The notes below the pieces were generated by a model, which saw only the letters and a program-made list of their open reading frames with translations, had not been told where the DNA came from and made no database searches. A stretch of DNA of 64,000 bases from Indolivaga macrotermitis. Lineage in GTDB: Bacteria > Bacteroidota > Bacteroidia > Bacteroidales > Dysgonomonadaceae. Positions 1-9,599 of the stretch are shown piece after piece (the first letter of the stretch is position 1; each line of letters opens with the position of its first letter). The translations under genes were made by a program, and so were the position numbers. The DNA lies in NCBI RefSeq assembly GCF_900128985.1, contig NZ_FQUC01000002.1, positions 248,001-312,000 on the forward strand, written 5' to 3'.

Positions 1-3000
1 TTGTAAATTCTCCGACCACCTCTTTTTTCGTCAGACGACCGTATTTGTCATAGGTCAGGTTAGTAACTTTTCCCCGTGCATCGGTTTCTTTATTGATATT
101 GCCTGCCAAGTCGTAACCGAAGCGTTTTGTTCCGGCACTTGGATCAATAATAGCTGTTTGACGCCCGTACTGGTCGTATTCGAATGAGGTGGTTATATCT
201 CCGGGCGCAACTATGGATTTTGGTTGTCCATCAGGACGATAGTTATACATTATACTACCCGAAGCGTCTGCAACACGGATTACTTCTCCGCTGGTATCGT
301 AAGTTTTAAGAGATCCTATGCCATCGATAACCGATTTTACTTTCAGCTTGTTGTATGCATAGGTGTCTTTCTTTCCTGAGGCATAAGTAACCGACTTAAT
401 ACGGTCATAGGTGTCGTAAGAAGACTCGTTCCAAAGGCTTGGCGATCCGCTTTTAAATGGCAAGGATGTTTTTTGTAACCTGCCTAGTTCGTCATATATA
501 TTGTCTGTATACAGATAGCTTCCGTCAAAACGTTGTGATCCGGTCCGGATTTCGCGTCCTAAAGCGTCGTAATATATTTTGGAAGCAGGTTCGCCTGATT
601 TTTTTGTAGTTATAGAAAACACTGCTCCTTGTGGGCTTGTTTCCCAATTAAGGGCCATGCTTTCGGTTGTTCCATCGGCATAAGTGGTTAAGGTATTATT
701 ACCCCAGCTATCATATGTATATGAAATAGTGTGCCCTTTGTGGTTTTTAACCGATTGCAGACGATCTTTTCCTCCATACTCGTAAACAGTAAATAAGCCT
801 AAAGGATCTGTCTCCTTTACTTTACGCCCATAAGTATCATATTCGTATTTCGTCGTCAACCAATCCGCCGATGTATAATTACGGCTTTGTAACTGTTGCA
901 AATTATTTGATGCATCGTATACGTACGCTTCTTCCGAAACCTGATTATTGTTATAATAATTTTTCTTTGATACAGGTAAAAACAGATTGTTATAACTTAT
1001 CTCTGCCTTCGAGGACGAAGATGCTCCGGCACGTGTACTGGTTTGCTGTTCTTCTTTCAATAGTCCTAATATGTAAGAAGAGCCGTTATCAATATTTTCC
1101 AGTTTATAACTTGTTTCGTTATTAATGCCATCGCCGTAATCGACAGATTTATTTGTAAGATTACCGTATGTATCGTATTTGAAGTTTGAAGTTACTGATG
1201 TTCCCCTTAATAAATCTTGTTGAACTTCTTTTTTCAGAAGCAACTGTAATTGTTTATTCTTTGCTACAAGGGCATCATAATCGCTTTTTACGGTCATCGT
1301 TGGTGTTTGTACACTTGTCAATACTCCAAACTTTAACGGATCATAATTTTGGATAGTGGTCTTTCCTCTAAGATTATCTGTTATCGCCACCTGCTCAAAT
1401 CCCCGGAATCCAAGTCCTTGACGGTGTACTACTGGATTGTGGTACTTGTAAGATCCGGACGAGATATTTGCCCCGTTCAATTCTGTTTTAATATCTTTCA
1501 ATACAAAAATATCTTCTATCAGATAATTGTACGGAAAAGGGACTGTATCTTGTTCACCGACACTACAAATTTCTTTATTGGTTAATGTTCCATAAGTATA
1601 TTTGGTTTCTACTCCGTAACTGTTTACAGATGTAGCCATCAGCCTATCTTCCTGTTCATTAACCGAGTTATTTATCAAAGCCAGATTCTTTTCTTTTATA
1701 CCCATTACCGGATACAACTTATTAGCTTCGCGAACACGTGAAATTACCAGCTTACTACGTTTGTCTATTTTATCAGGAGCTACAATAGGGCCTGCCCTGA
1801 ATTGTCCTTTGATATTCTTATAAATAGAAACGATGCCATCCTGATCCAACATGACTAAGTCAGGTAAACCATTACCATCTACATCCTGCAATATATATTT
1901 GTTATCGGAATAAAAAGGTGCCGTTTCTTCGAGTGTATAGTCTGCATGAACAAAGCCATCTCTACCATTCGAAAAATAATAAGTCCAATAATCTTTATCG
2001 TTAGCTAATTCTTTTGATATAGGAGAACGAATAACATCTGTTTTACCATCTCCATTCATATCTCCAAATAAGTATATATGACCTATTTTTCCTGTTTTGT
2101 TGTTTGTACTCGGAAGCATATAAGGCATATCATAGCCTGCAATTTTAGTAAATCCTGTATCCAGAGTAAACTTGTAGACATACATACCTTTATCATTCAT
2201 ATGGAAAATTTCATTTTTCCCATCTCCATCAAAGTCTATTGCGCAAACAATATCCCCATATGATACATCGAAACATTCTTTATTGTATATGACTGCATTC
2301 TGATTAAAATCAATAACAATAGCAGAGCTAGCTCTTGTATCTTCATTAAAGTCTTTGTGATGTGTTATATACAATAGTCTTTCATAACCATCTCCGATAA
2401 AGTCACCAACCAAATAACTTCGTGTTATATTTGAGATAGTCTCTCCTTTATTTTTATACATTACATGTTTTTCGGGGATATCAATTGTTATGCTGTCTTT
2501 CGTCTCAAAATTTTCACCTCTCCAAAAGGTAAAACGTTGCGTGGAAATATCTTTATATTCATCATAGAGCCTGGTTTTTTCTACTATCTGGAAAATTACG
2601 TTATTTCCATCACCTTTATGATCAATTGTATAAAGTCCTCTAAAATGTCCTTGAAGCTGGACAGTTCTTCCATCTTGACTCTTTATAAAAAAGGGACTAT
2701 TCAAGTCTAACTTTAGTGGTAAGGCTTTTGTGTCCGATACATTTTTATAGATATATGCATTACCACCACTAGCATAACCGGAAAAACCTGGAATTATATT
2801 ATAATCTAAAGACGCTGCCCAATTAAAGATTGATTTCTCAGGCATTACAATTAATCCATTTGTAGCCTCTTTCGATGAAAACTTAACAGGAATTAGAGAG
2901 ACAATACTATCTAGTGTTGTTGGATAACCAGTTAATTCTCTTTGAGTAATATTTAGATTTTCTTCCTTATCTTTTCCATAAGTAAAAGTTAACGGGTTCA

Positions 3001-3910
3001 GTTCTTTATTACTTCCTGTATGCTTTTTTCCTATTTTTTCCAGATAATATGTATCCTTCTCTTCTACATACTTATAAGACAGATTTATATCATAAATATC
3101 GTTGGCAGCCATAACTCCCTGAATCTGAATTCTATTCAATAAACGGGTCTGACTAACCTCTACTCCATCGAAGAAGAAAGGGACTCCTTTGGAGGTTATT
3201 GGAGTGTATTGAAAATGAACTGAGCCGATCTGGTTAAAGTTATTTGCTGCATAATAATATATATGCTTAATATGAGCTATTCCATTTACAAACTCATATT
3301 CATACGAAATAAAGTTTCCGACTTTATCTTCCATCTTAGTAATCGGATACGAAAGATAGGTCTGGGAACCAGCCAGCCAGTTGCTTCGATAAGTTGCTTT
3401 GTTTCCATTAGGATAGAATACTTCGAATCTAAAATTGCCATCATCTTCTATGCTCGGTTTAACAAGAATATTACCCTGTTCTGTTATAAGGAAACTTGTA
3501 CCTTCCTGTTTCACCAACCGGATTCCATCTAAAGAAAAAGAGCATGTGTCTGATAAATTGGCTGCTCTAACCTCTCCATCATAATAATTAGAAGAGTTAA
3601 CCCGGGTTATTGCTGATATACCACCAATAGACCAGCCCATACCAACGGATCCCATGCCAGCCATACTGTTGTATACCAGAGATATGTTAGGTTGTAATCC
3701 ATTGGGACTTTGATAACACTCTATGGGCACTGTATATGTCAATGCACCTTGAGGGGTTACTTTGATTTCGTAAGGGATATCCCCTACATCCTTGCTTGTA
3801 TCCGGTAAATATGTCGTATTTCCATCTGCCTTAGCAAACAAGGTAGAAGAAAGAATACTCAACGTACACACGAAGCATATTGTAATTATATATATAATAG
3901 ATTTTTTCAT
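1..3910 (-). CDS. SpvB/FG-GAP/RHS-repeat giant surface protein (3' end outside window)
   Basis: An open frame runs from the ATG at 3910 to the left edge without a stop, so about 1303 residues are visible and the C-terminus is missing. It opens with a signal peptide (hydrophobic stretch around residues 4-23, ending LFAKADG). An SpvB-like N-terminal domain follows, with the typical GMGWSIGGISAITR segment near residue 95. The middle (around residues 500-700) has FG-GAP/VCBS calcium-loop repeats such as DVDGNGLPDL and DMNGDG. From about residue 905 there are many YD repeats (FKYDTYGNLT, EYDTYGRKVKE, TYDKYGRLTKKE). This order is known for Tc-toxin B/SpvB-like and RHS proteins, whose YD repeats build a shell around a variable C-terminal polypeptide. 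That C-terminus, which would show a toxin or other cargo, is not in the window. The gene starts 38 nt after the BspA-like gene on the same strand and is probably cotranscribed with it. Confidence 0.85.
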   Translation of the reverse strand, partial: MKKSIIYIITICFVCTLSILSSTLFAKADGNTTYLPDTSKDVGDIPYEIKVTPQGALTYTVPIECYQSPNGLQPNISLVYNSMAGMGSVGMGWSIGGISAITRVNSSNYYDGEVRAANLSDTCSFSLDGIRLVKQEGTSFLITEQGNILVKPSIEDDGNFRFEVFYPNGNKATYRSNWLAGSQTYLSYPITKMEDKVGNFISYEYEFVNGIAHIKHIYYYAANNFNQIGSVHFQYTPITSKGVPFFFDGVEVSQTRLLNRIQIQGVMAANDIYDINLSYKYVEEKDTYYLEKIGKKHTGSNKELNPLTFTYGKDKEENLNITQRELTGYPTTLDSIVSLIPVKFSSKEATNGLIVMPEKSIFNWAASLDYNIIPGFSGYASGGNAYIYKNVSDTKALPLKLDLNSPFFIKSQDGRTVQLQGHFRGLYTIDHKGDGNNVIFQIVEKTRLYDEYKDISTQRFTFWRGENFETKDSITIDIPEKHVMYKNKGETISNITRSYLVGDFIGDGYERLLYITHHKDFNEDTRASSAIVIDFNQNAVIYNKECFDVSYGDIVCAIDFDGDGKNEIFHMNDKGMYVYKFTLDTGFTKIAGYDMPYMLPSTNNKTGKIGHIYLFGDMNGDGKTDVIRSPISKELANDKDYWTYYFSNGRDGFVHADYTLEETAPFYSDNKYILQDVDGNGLPDLVMLDQDGIVSIYKNIKGQFRAGPIVAPDKIDKRSKLVISRVREANKLYPVMGIKEKNLALINNSVNEQEDRLMATSVNSYGVETKYTYGTLTNKEICSVGEQDTVPFPYNYLIEDIFVLKDIKTELNGANISSGSYKYHNPVVHRQGLGFRGFEQVAITDNLRGKTTIQNYDPLKFGVLTSVQTPTMTVKSDYDALVAKNKQLQLLLKKEVQQDLLRGTSVTSNFKYDTYGNLTNKSVDYGDGINNETSYKLENIDNGSSYILGLLKEEQQTSTRAGASSSSKAEISYNNLFLPVSKKNYYNNNQVSEEAYVYDASNNLQQLQSRNYTSADWLTTKYEYDTYGRKVKETDPLGLFTVYEYGGKDRLQSVKNHKGHTISYTYDSWGNNTLTTYADGTTESMALNWETSPQGAVFSITTKKSGEPASKIYYDALGREIRTGSQRFDGSYLYTDNIYDELGRLQKTSLPFKSGSPSLWNESSYDTYDRIKSVTYASGKKDTYAYNKLKVKSVIDGIGSLKTYDTSGEVIRVADASGSIMYNYRPDGQPKSIVAPGDITTSFEYDQYGRQTAIIDPSAGTKRFGYDLAGNINKETDARGKVTNLTYDKYGRLTKKEVVGEFT

Positions 3911-3948
3911 CGTTATTTTTTTATTACTGATAAACATTTACCTGCATT

Positions 3949-6900
3949 TTATTCTTTTATAATCTTCCATGTACTGCGCTTTTGACCTATTTCGAGTACA
4001 AGAATATATACACCGGAAGGATTACCACTCAAGTCAAAACTTAATATTCTATCTTTTATAGATTGTTTATCAATTATCTGACCATTAATATTAAAGATCC
4101 GGGCTTGGACTAATTCTGTTCCTTCTGTATCTGAAATTTCTATATCAAGTTTGCCTTTTGTTGGATTAGGATAAATGATTACCTTGTTTTTGAATGTTTC
4201 ATCTGTTATTGCATTATTGGAACCTTCCGAAACCAATACTGGTAATAGGGTAATCTCTTTCATTATTCTGTTTCCTGATGCATCGTAAAAGTATTCGACA
4301 ATAAAACTATTAACAAAATCTCCAGATGGCTCTATATTGTCATCATGGATTGTAATATTATCATCTTGATAATCTTCATCGGGAAAATCAATGTCCGGAT
4401 CAGGAGTTAGCCCCGGATCTGTACCCGGTTGTTCTTCTTCATTTTCTGTTATATAAATTGGCAAACGGTCAACCAAGTACTCTTTGCCCAAAGTTCGTTC
4501 CGTAAAACGAATATTTTCATTCTCTTTCTGATATGGTATAAGCGTGTACTTACCTGATATGATAGTCGATGGTATTTTACATGTATAAATTCGCCCTGAT
4601 ACAGACTGCGACACGAGAGAAATAAGAAAACCATTTTCTGGATTAAAGAGTCCCAAAGCTACATTAGCCGGATAAGTGGAATTAGCGAATACTTTAAATG
4701 TACTCCCAGCCGTAATCTCCATTAAATCAGTAGTTCCTGTATCTATTAATAAATTACCATTGACTTCTGCTGCTGAATTTCTTAGCGACACAGTATTCCA
4801 ATTATTTTCAACAGTCACAGGTAAACGATCAACCAGGTGGGTTTTTGTCAAACGCGAAACCAATTTACGTTCGCCGTCTTCTATGAAGTAAGGGATTATG
4901 TTATAGCTCCCGTTCTGGATATTCTGTGATATCTGGCATGTAAAAGTATTACCCGATACCGATTTAGTTATATCTTCGGCAAATACTCCGTTTACATAAT
5001 AAAGCCCAATACGCACCTTAGACACTATATTGGCAGATAACTCAATATTGAAATTATCTGTTGTTATAATTTTGTAGAGATTAGTATTTTCTGTCTTTTT
5101 TAATTCTAGGTTATTTTTCAGGAATACGGTATATTCCTCTATCGAGAGGAAATCTTTCCACTGATCAGCAACGGCATAAAGCGGGACAGAACCTTTGGGT
5201 ACAAATAGTACACATTTAGTCTTGTCTATTCCGGTAAATACTCTGTTTCCCAAAGAGGATGGAATCGGGTTAAATGATACAAGTATATTTAGTTCCGCTA
5301 TATTTAAAGCATCATCTCTAATAGTCTTTACTGTTCTAGGTATAATTAATTCTTGATTCGATAACTTAGCCCCATAAAAACTCTTAATGCCTATTTCTTC
5401 TAATGATTCAGGTAGATTTACTGTGCCATAAAAATTCATAAATAAACAATTAGGAAGAATTTTCATGTCACGAGGTAAAATCACATGTCCGGAGTAACCA
5501 CTGAAAACGCCTGAGCCATTAGAAAATCCAACAGCGAAATTTGACAGATTCGAGTTAGTTCCTAAATCAATAGTTTTATTGCCAATATTACTAGAGGAAA
5601 AGACTGTTACTCCCATACTCTGAAGATTTGGGCATCTGCTGAAATCTATTGAGGGGACTGATATTCCGGCAAAGGCGCTGTTACCGACTGTTTGTAGGTC
5701 TGCGGGTAAGATTAACTTGTTTAAAGTAGCTGTAGATAACCCTGACTCTAAGATTTCTTGAACTGTATTCGGTATGATCAATTCTCCATTGGATAACTTT
5801 GATCCATAAAAACTTTTGATTCCGATTTTCTCTAATACCGGAGGTAGATCCACAGAACCATAGAAATTCATAAACATACAATCAGGAAGAACTTTCATGT
5901 CCCGAGGTAGAATTACATGTCCAGAGTAACCACTGAAAGCTCCTGAAGTATTCGAAAATCCAACAGCGAAATTAGACAGACTCGAGTTTGTACTGAAATC
6001 TACAATGTTGTTCCCAATCTGACTGGAGGAAAATACGGACACCCCTAATGAGGTTAGATTCTGGCAACGACTAAAATCTAGTTTTGGGATTGATATGCCA
6101 GAAAAGGCATTGTTTCCAAGTGATTGAAGACTTGTAGGAAGGGTCAAATTCTCTAAAACAGCCGTAGATAAGCCCGATTCCAAGATCTTAAGAACTGTAT
6201 TCGGTATGACTAATTCTCCATTGGATAACTTTGCTCCATAAAAACTTTTGATGCCGATTTCTTCTAGTACCGGAGGTAGATCTACAGAACCATAGAAATT
6301 CATGAACATACAATTAGGAAGAACTTTCATGTCCCGAGGTAGAATCACATGTCCGGAGTAACCACTGAAAGCTCCTGAAGTATTCGAAAATCCAACAGCA
6401 AAATTTGACAGACTCGAGTTTGTTCTGAAATCTACAATGTTGTTCCCGATCTTGCTAGAAGAAAATACGGATACCCCTAATGAGGTCAAATTCTGGCAAC
6501 GGCTAAAATCTAGTTTCGCGACAGTAATATTTGCAAAAGCATTATCTTTAATCGTTTTTACAGTAATAGGAATAACCAGTTCTTGGCTAGATAGTTTTGC
6601 TCCATAAAAACTATTCTGTCCAATTTCTTCTAATCCTTGCGGTAGCTCTACAGATCCTAAGAAATTCATAAAAACATATCCTGGTAATATTTTCATAGAT
6701 GTAGGTAATACGACATGGCCTCCATAGTTTGTAAATGTCCCCGAAGAACCATAAGTTCCTACAGAAAAAGTCTCAAGACTCGAACAGTTGCTGAGATCTA
6801 CAATATTATTACCAATCTTACTTCCAGAGAATACAGGTGCACTCATGCTTTTTAAGTTTGAGCAGCTACTAAAATCGATTGAGGGAATAGTGATATTTGA

Positions 6901-7596
6901 AAAAGCATTATCTCCAATTGTTATAACAGAACTGGGGATTACTAATTCCCGGCTGGAGTTTGCTCCCATAAAAGACTGGCTTCCTATTTCTTCAAGGCCT
7001 GCGGGTAGATCAACAGTACCAGTAAAATTCTTGAAAAGATGAGCCGGTAAAACTTTCATTGTTACTGGTAATATTACATGGCCTCCATAACCGGTAAATG
7101 CTCCTGTAGCGCCATAGGTTCCTGATGTAAAAGTTAACAAGCTCAAATTCTGACTAAAGTCTATGATATTATTACCGATCTTACTTCCTGAGAATACGGT
7201 TGTTCCCATGCTTTTTAAGTTTGGGCAGCTACTAAAATCAATTGTGGGAATAGTGATATTTGCAAAAGCACTTGTTCCTATTGATTCGACATTAGACGGT
7301 AAAATTAGTTTATCCATAACCTTTCCCTGAAAAGCATTATTGGGAATCATTCCATTATCAATGATTACATTTCCCATGTCTAATGCTTTCAAAGCAGACA
7401 TACTCTTTATAGAAGTAAAGTCTGATGCATTAATAGTACCAGTTAAGGTTAGTTCTGTTACGTACGCCATGTCATTACCAAGTAATGTAGCTAGTGACCC
7501 TGGCGTTGTTACATTTACTGATTTTGATAGCTGCGCCTGTGTTACTGATATACTGAGCATTATGCTCAGTAAAAGCAGATAGAGTTTGTTTTTCAT
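3949..7596 (-). CDS. BspA-type leucine-rich-repeat protein with T9SS type A sorting domain
   Basis: A 1215-residue exported protein. It has a signal peptide (LYLLLLSIMLSISVTQAQ) and then, to about residue 760, BspA/LRR_5-type leucine-rich repeats in five large blocks, each with an FSxSxIGN core. Two tandem domains of about 105 residues follow, each ending in LVDRLP. After an Asp/Glu/Pro-rich linker comes a lone YD-like motif, YFYDASGNRIMKE. The last 80 residues are a T9SS type A C-terminal domain (IIYPNPTKGKLDIE ... GVYILVLEIGQKR ... WKIIKE). Established knowledge: such domains direct export through the type IX system, often to the cell surface, and BspA-family proteins often act in adhesion. 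A surface adhesin role is inferred. It is the first gene of a probable two-gene operon with the RHS protein, and the shared YD motif hints at a functional link. Confidence 0.88.
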   Translation of the reverse strand: MKNKLYLLLLSIMLSISVTQAQLSKSVNVTTPGSLATLLGNDMAYVTELTLTGTINASDFTSIKSMSALKALDMGNVIIDNGMIPNNAFQGKVMDKLILPSNVESIGTSAFANITIPTIDFSSCPNLKSMGTTVFSGSKIGNNIIDFSQNLSLLTFTSGTYGATGAFTGYGGHVILPVTMKVLPAHLFKNFTGTVDLPAGLEEIGSQSFMGANSSRELVIPSSVITIGDNAFSNITIPSIDFSSCSNLKSMSAPVFSGSKIGNNIVDLSNCSSLETFSVGTYGSSGTFTNYGGHVVLPTSMKILPGYVFMNFLGSVELPQGLEEIGQNSFYGAKLSSQELVIPITVKTIKDNAFANITVAKLDFSRCQNLTSLGVSVFSSSKIGNNIVDFRTNSSLSNFAVGFSNTSGAFSGYSGHVILPRDMKVLPNCMFMNFYGSVDLPPVLEEIGIKSFYGAKLSNGELVIPNTVLKILESGLSTAVLENLTLPTSLQSLGNNAFSGISIPKLDFSRCQNLTSLGVSVFSSSQIGNNIVDFSTNSSLSNFAVGFSNTSGAFSGYSGHVILPRDMKVLPDCMFMNFYGSVDLPPVLEKIGIKSFYGSKLSNGELIIPNTVQEILESGLSTATLNKLILPADLQTVGNSAFAGISVPSIDFSRCPNLQSMGVTVFSSSNIGNKTIDLGTNSNLSNFAVGFSNGSGVFSGYSGHVILPRDMKILPNCLFMNFYGTVNLPESLEEIGIKSFYGAKLSNQELIIPRTVKTIRDDALNIAELNILVSFNPIPSSLGNRVFTGIDKTKCVLFVPKGSVPLYAVADQWKDFLSIEEYTVFLKNNLELKKTENTNLYKIITTDNFNIELSANIVSKVRIGLYYVNGVFAEDITKSVSGNTFTCQISQNIQNGSYNIIPYFIEDGERKLVSRLTKTHLVDRLPVTVENNWNTVSLRNSAAEVNGNLLIDTGTTDLMEITAGSTFKVFANSTYPANVALGLFNPENGFLISLVSQSVSGRIYTCKIPSTIISGKYTLIPYQKENENIRFTERTLGKEYLVDRLPIYITENEEEQPGTDPGLTPDPDIDFPDEDYQDDNITIHDDNIEPSGDFVNSFIVEYFYDASGNRIMKEITLLPVLVSEGSNNAITDETFKNKVIIYPNPTKGKLDIEISDTEGTELVQARIFNINGQIIDKQSIKDRILSFDLSGNPSGVYILVLEIGQKRSTWKIIKE
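5270..7330 (-). repeat. Five tandem intragenic LRR blocks
   Basis: Within the BspA-like gene, five blocks of about 360 to 435 nt repeat in the same order: FSSSxIGNN, a GHVILP segment, an MNFYGSVDLP segment, an IGxxSFYGAKLS segment and an LVIP segment. The two blocks covering about 5870-6430 are almost identical in DNA over more than 100 nt, which points to recent duplication or gene conversion. The first two steps are about 120 residues long. The later ones are about 145 because an extra LRR (ESGLSTA...) is inserted. Confidence 0.8.
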
Positions 7597-7810
7597 TTTG
7601 TGAAGATTTGTTTGTAAAATAAATATCTAAATAAATGTTGTTTATACTATAGATAAAATAATGTCTATAAATCGTTAAGCAAAACAAAGGATGTGTAGTT
7701 TATTATTAAAAATAAATCAAACATAACGTCTTGTAAAAAAGTGCACAAAATTAATTGATAATTAAATATAAGCAATTGATTAAGCTAAAATTATTACTGA
7801 TCGGTAAAAC

Positions 7811-7889
7811 AAAATATTCACCTTTATTTACTACCTGTTTCAGAGGGAAGTAATTTAGCCCTCCGACAATCCACTGCCTGCCACACCAC
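7811..7889 (-). pseudogene. Inverted remnant of the porin gene's 3' end
   Basis: Read on the minus strand, this stretch matches 9413-9491 inside the neighbouring porin gene. My hand alignment finds about 71 of 79 positions identical, including a perfect run of about 40 nt. The translation WCGRQWIVGGLNYFPLKQVV corresponds to WCGRQRIVGGLNYFPLKQVV in the porin. The frame then drifts into unrelated sequence. It is best explained as the remains of a second, inverted porin copy. Confidence 0.75.
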
Positions 7890-8148
7890 CAATAAGCTAT
7901 TGGCTCATTAATCCTCAACATCTTACAAAATCTCACTTTGATTGAGATTAACTAATAAGGCAAACTGATCTCCCGTTTATCCGTAGATTTTATGTACTCC
8001 TGAAACAGAAGAAGCTGAATAAGACAGTTGAACATATGCGACCTAAACTTAGATATATTCATAAAAGTGTCAAATAAGCACACATAATCTTGTGTTTTTG
8101 TCATCATATCTAGGTATTCACAACTTCATAAATCATATTTATTAGGTA

Positions 8149-8179
8149 TTGATAGAATCTTTCAAACCTAATAATTTTG
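8149..8179 (+). promoter_or_regulatory. Bacteroidetes-type promoter for the porin/imelysin operon
   Basis: TAATTTTG at 8172-8179 fits the TAnnTTTG -7 consensus of Bacteroidetes housekeeping promoters. A TTGA element at 8149-8152 lies 19 nt upstream, where the -33 element is expected. The porin ATG is 33 nt downstream. Confidence 0.55.
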
Positions 8180-8212
8180 CAAAACACGAATTAACTTATT
8201 TTTATTAAAATA

Positions 8213-9571
8213 ATGAAAAAGACACTTATCATCTTTGTTGTTTGCATTTTCTTTTATTCCAGCTTTACAGACAAATTATCAGCACAAGATTCTCTTAAAA
8301 ATGAACAGGTAAATAAACAAATATCAATACCTGAAAAAGACGCAGATATGATAATAAGCCTATCAAAAGCGTTATCCAGACTACAATTAGGCGGATATGG
8401 CGAAATTGCAATGAGCCGGAACTTCTACAGCGATAATATCAATCGGTACTCACATGCCTCTGATTACAAGGATGCCAAAAGTCATGGCCGGTTTGACATT
8501 CCGCATGTAACATTTTTTATAGGTTATGATTTTGGTAAAGGATGGAGAATGAATGCCGAAATTGAATTTGAACACGGAGGAACCGAAGCTGCAATTGAAC
8601 TCGAAGCTGAAGAAGCCGGAGAATACGAGAGCGAAATAGAACGCGGCGGAGAGGTTGCCTTAGAACAATTCTGGATCGAAAAAACAATTACTCCTGCTCT
8701 TAATATCCGGATAGGACATTTTGTTGTTCCTGTTGGTTATACAAATGCAAACCACTTACCGACACAGTTTTTTACTGTATACCGCCCCGAAGGAGAAAAC
8801 ACAATTATGCCCTGTACTTGGCATGAAACGGGAATCAGCCTTTGGGGAAATATAGGTAAATGGCGTTACGAAGCCCAGTTTATCCCAGGACTCGACTCCG
8901 AATTATTCGACCGTAAAGGTTGGATACAAGGTGGCTCAGCTTCTCCTTATGAGTTTAAAATAGCAAATAAATATGCCGGAGTGTTGCGTATAGACAATTA
9001 TTCTGTTCGGGGACTTAGAATGGGTGTAAGCGGTTACTACGGACACAGCTTCAATAACAATATGCAACCAACTGATGCTGTAAAATATGAGAAAATTAAA
9101 GGAGCTGTTACCATCGGTACATTCGATTTTGAATATAAAGGATATAACATCATTGCACGTGGATACTTTGATTACGGGCATTTAGGTGACTCGGAAACTA
9201 TCTCGCAATTTAACAAAAGCCGTTCCAAGAACTCTCCCTCCCCCCGTACAAATGTAGCTTCGGATGCGATTGCAATTGGCTTTGAAGCCGGATACGATAT
9301 TTTTTCTCACATAAATAAACTGAAACAAGACAACCAAAAACTATATGTGTTTGGACGCTATGAATATTACGACTCAATGTACAAAACGGCAACAAATGTG
9401 ACCGAAAGTGAGTGGTGCGGCAGACAGCGGATTGTCGGAGGGCTAAATTACTTCCCTCTGAAACAGGTAGTCATCAAAGCTGAATATTCTGCCGGCTTAT
9501 TAAAGAGCCAATTCAATAATGAAAACAGTTTGTCTATCGGTATAGCTTATGCCGGACTTTTTACCCGATAA
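8213..9571 (+). CDS. Phosphate-selective-porin-like outer-membrane beta-barrel protein
   Basis: A 452-residue protein with a signal peptide (TLIIFVVCIFFYSSFTDKLSAQ). The rest is rich in alternating aromatic beta strands, from LQLGGYGEIAMSRNFYS through IRIGHFVVPVGYTN to the end at LSIGIAYAGLFTR. Architecture and length resemble porin O/P-like proteins that form outer-membrane channels. It leads an operon with imelysin, a di-heme oxidoreductase, a haem-lyase-like protein and a Rid-like protein, so it may admit iron, haem or another small ligand rather than phosphate (inference). Its last codons overlap a spurious upstream extension of the next frame, but the real imelysin start lies 28 nt after the porin stop. 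Confidence 0.75.
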   Translation: MKKTLIIFVVCIFFYSSFTDKLSAQDSLKNEQVNKQISIPEKDADMIISLSKALSRLQLGGYGEIAMSRNFYSDNINRYSHASDYKDAKSHGRFDIPHVTFFIGYDFGKGWRMNAEIEFEHGGTEAAIELEAEEAGEYESEIERGGEVALEQFWIEKTITPALNIRIGHFVVPVGYTNANHLPTQFFTVYRPEGENTIMPCTWHETGISLWGNIGKWRYEAQFIPGLDSELFDRKGWIQGGSASPYEFKIANKYAGVLRIDNYSVRGLRMGVSGYYGHSFNNNMQPTDAVKYEKIKGAVTIGTFDFEYKGYNIIARGYFDYGHLGDSETISQFNKSRSKNSPSPRTNVASDAIAIGFEAGYDIFSHINKLKQDNQKLYVFGRYEYYDSMYKTATNVTESEWCGRQRIVGGLNYFPLKQVVIKAEYSAGLLKSQFNNENSLSIGIAYAGLFTR

Positions 9572-9599
9572 TTCTTTACTTCAAATAATAACAGAACAA

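Larger units (their letters stand above)
7597..8212. other. 616-nt divergent intergenic region
   Basis: This lies between the start of the minus-strand BspA-like gene and the plus-strand porin. It holds an inverted remnant of the porin 3' end (7811-7889) and the porin promoter (near 8149-8179). No credible intact gene is seen in the rest. Confidence 0.6.

Noticed and set aside
871-3532. Several plus-strand frames of 60-90 codons in the first 3.6 kb
   Set aside because: They lie opposite the long minus-strand SpvB/RHS frame, which has clear domain motifs; the plus frames show no family features.
5270-7330. Direct repeats considered as a mobile element or CRISPR-like array
   Set aside because: They are in-frame protein repeats of 120-145 residues within one LRR protein, with no short repeat-spacer pattern.
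8071-8100. Possible terminator hairpin with ACACA/TGTGT and a T-run upstream of the porin
   Set aside because: Only a 5-bp stem and no gene ending nearby on that strand.
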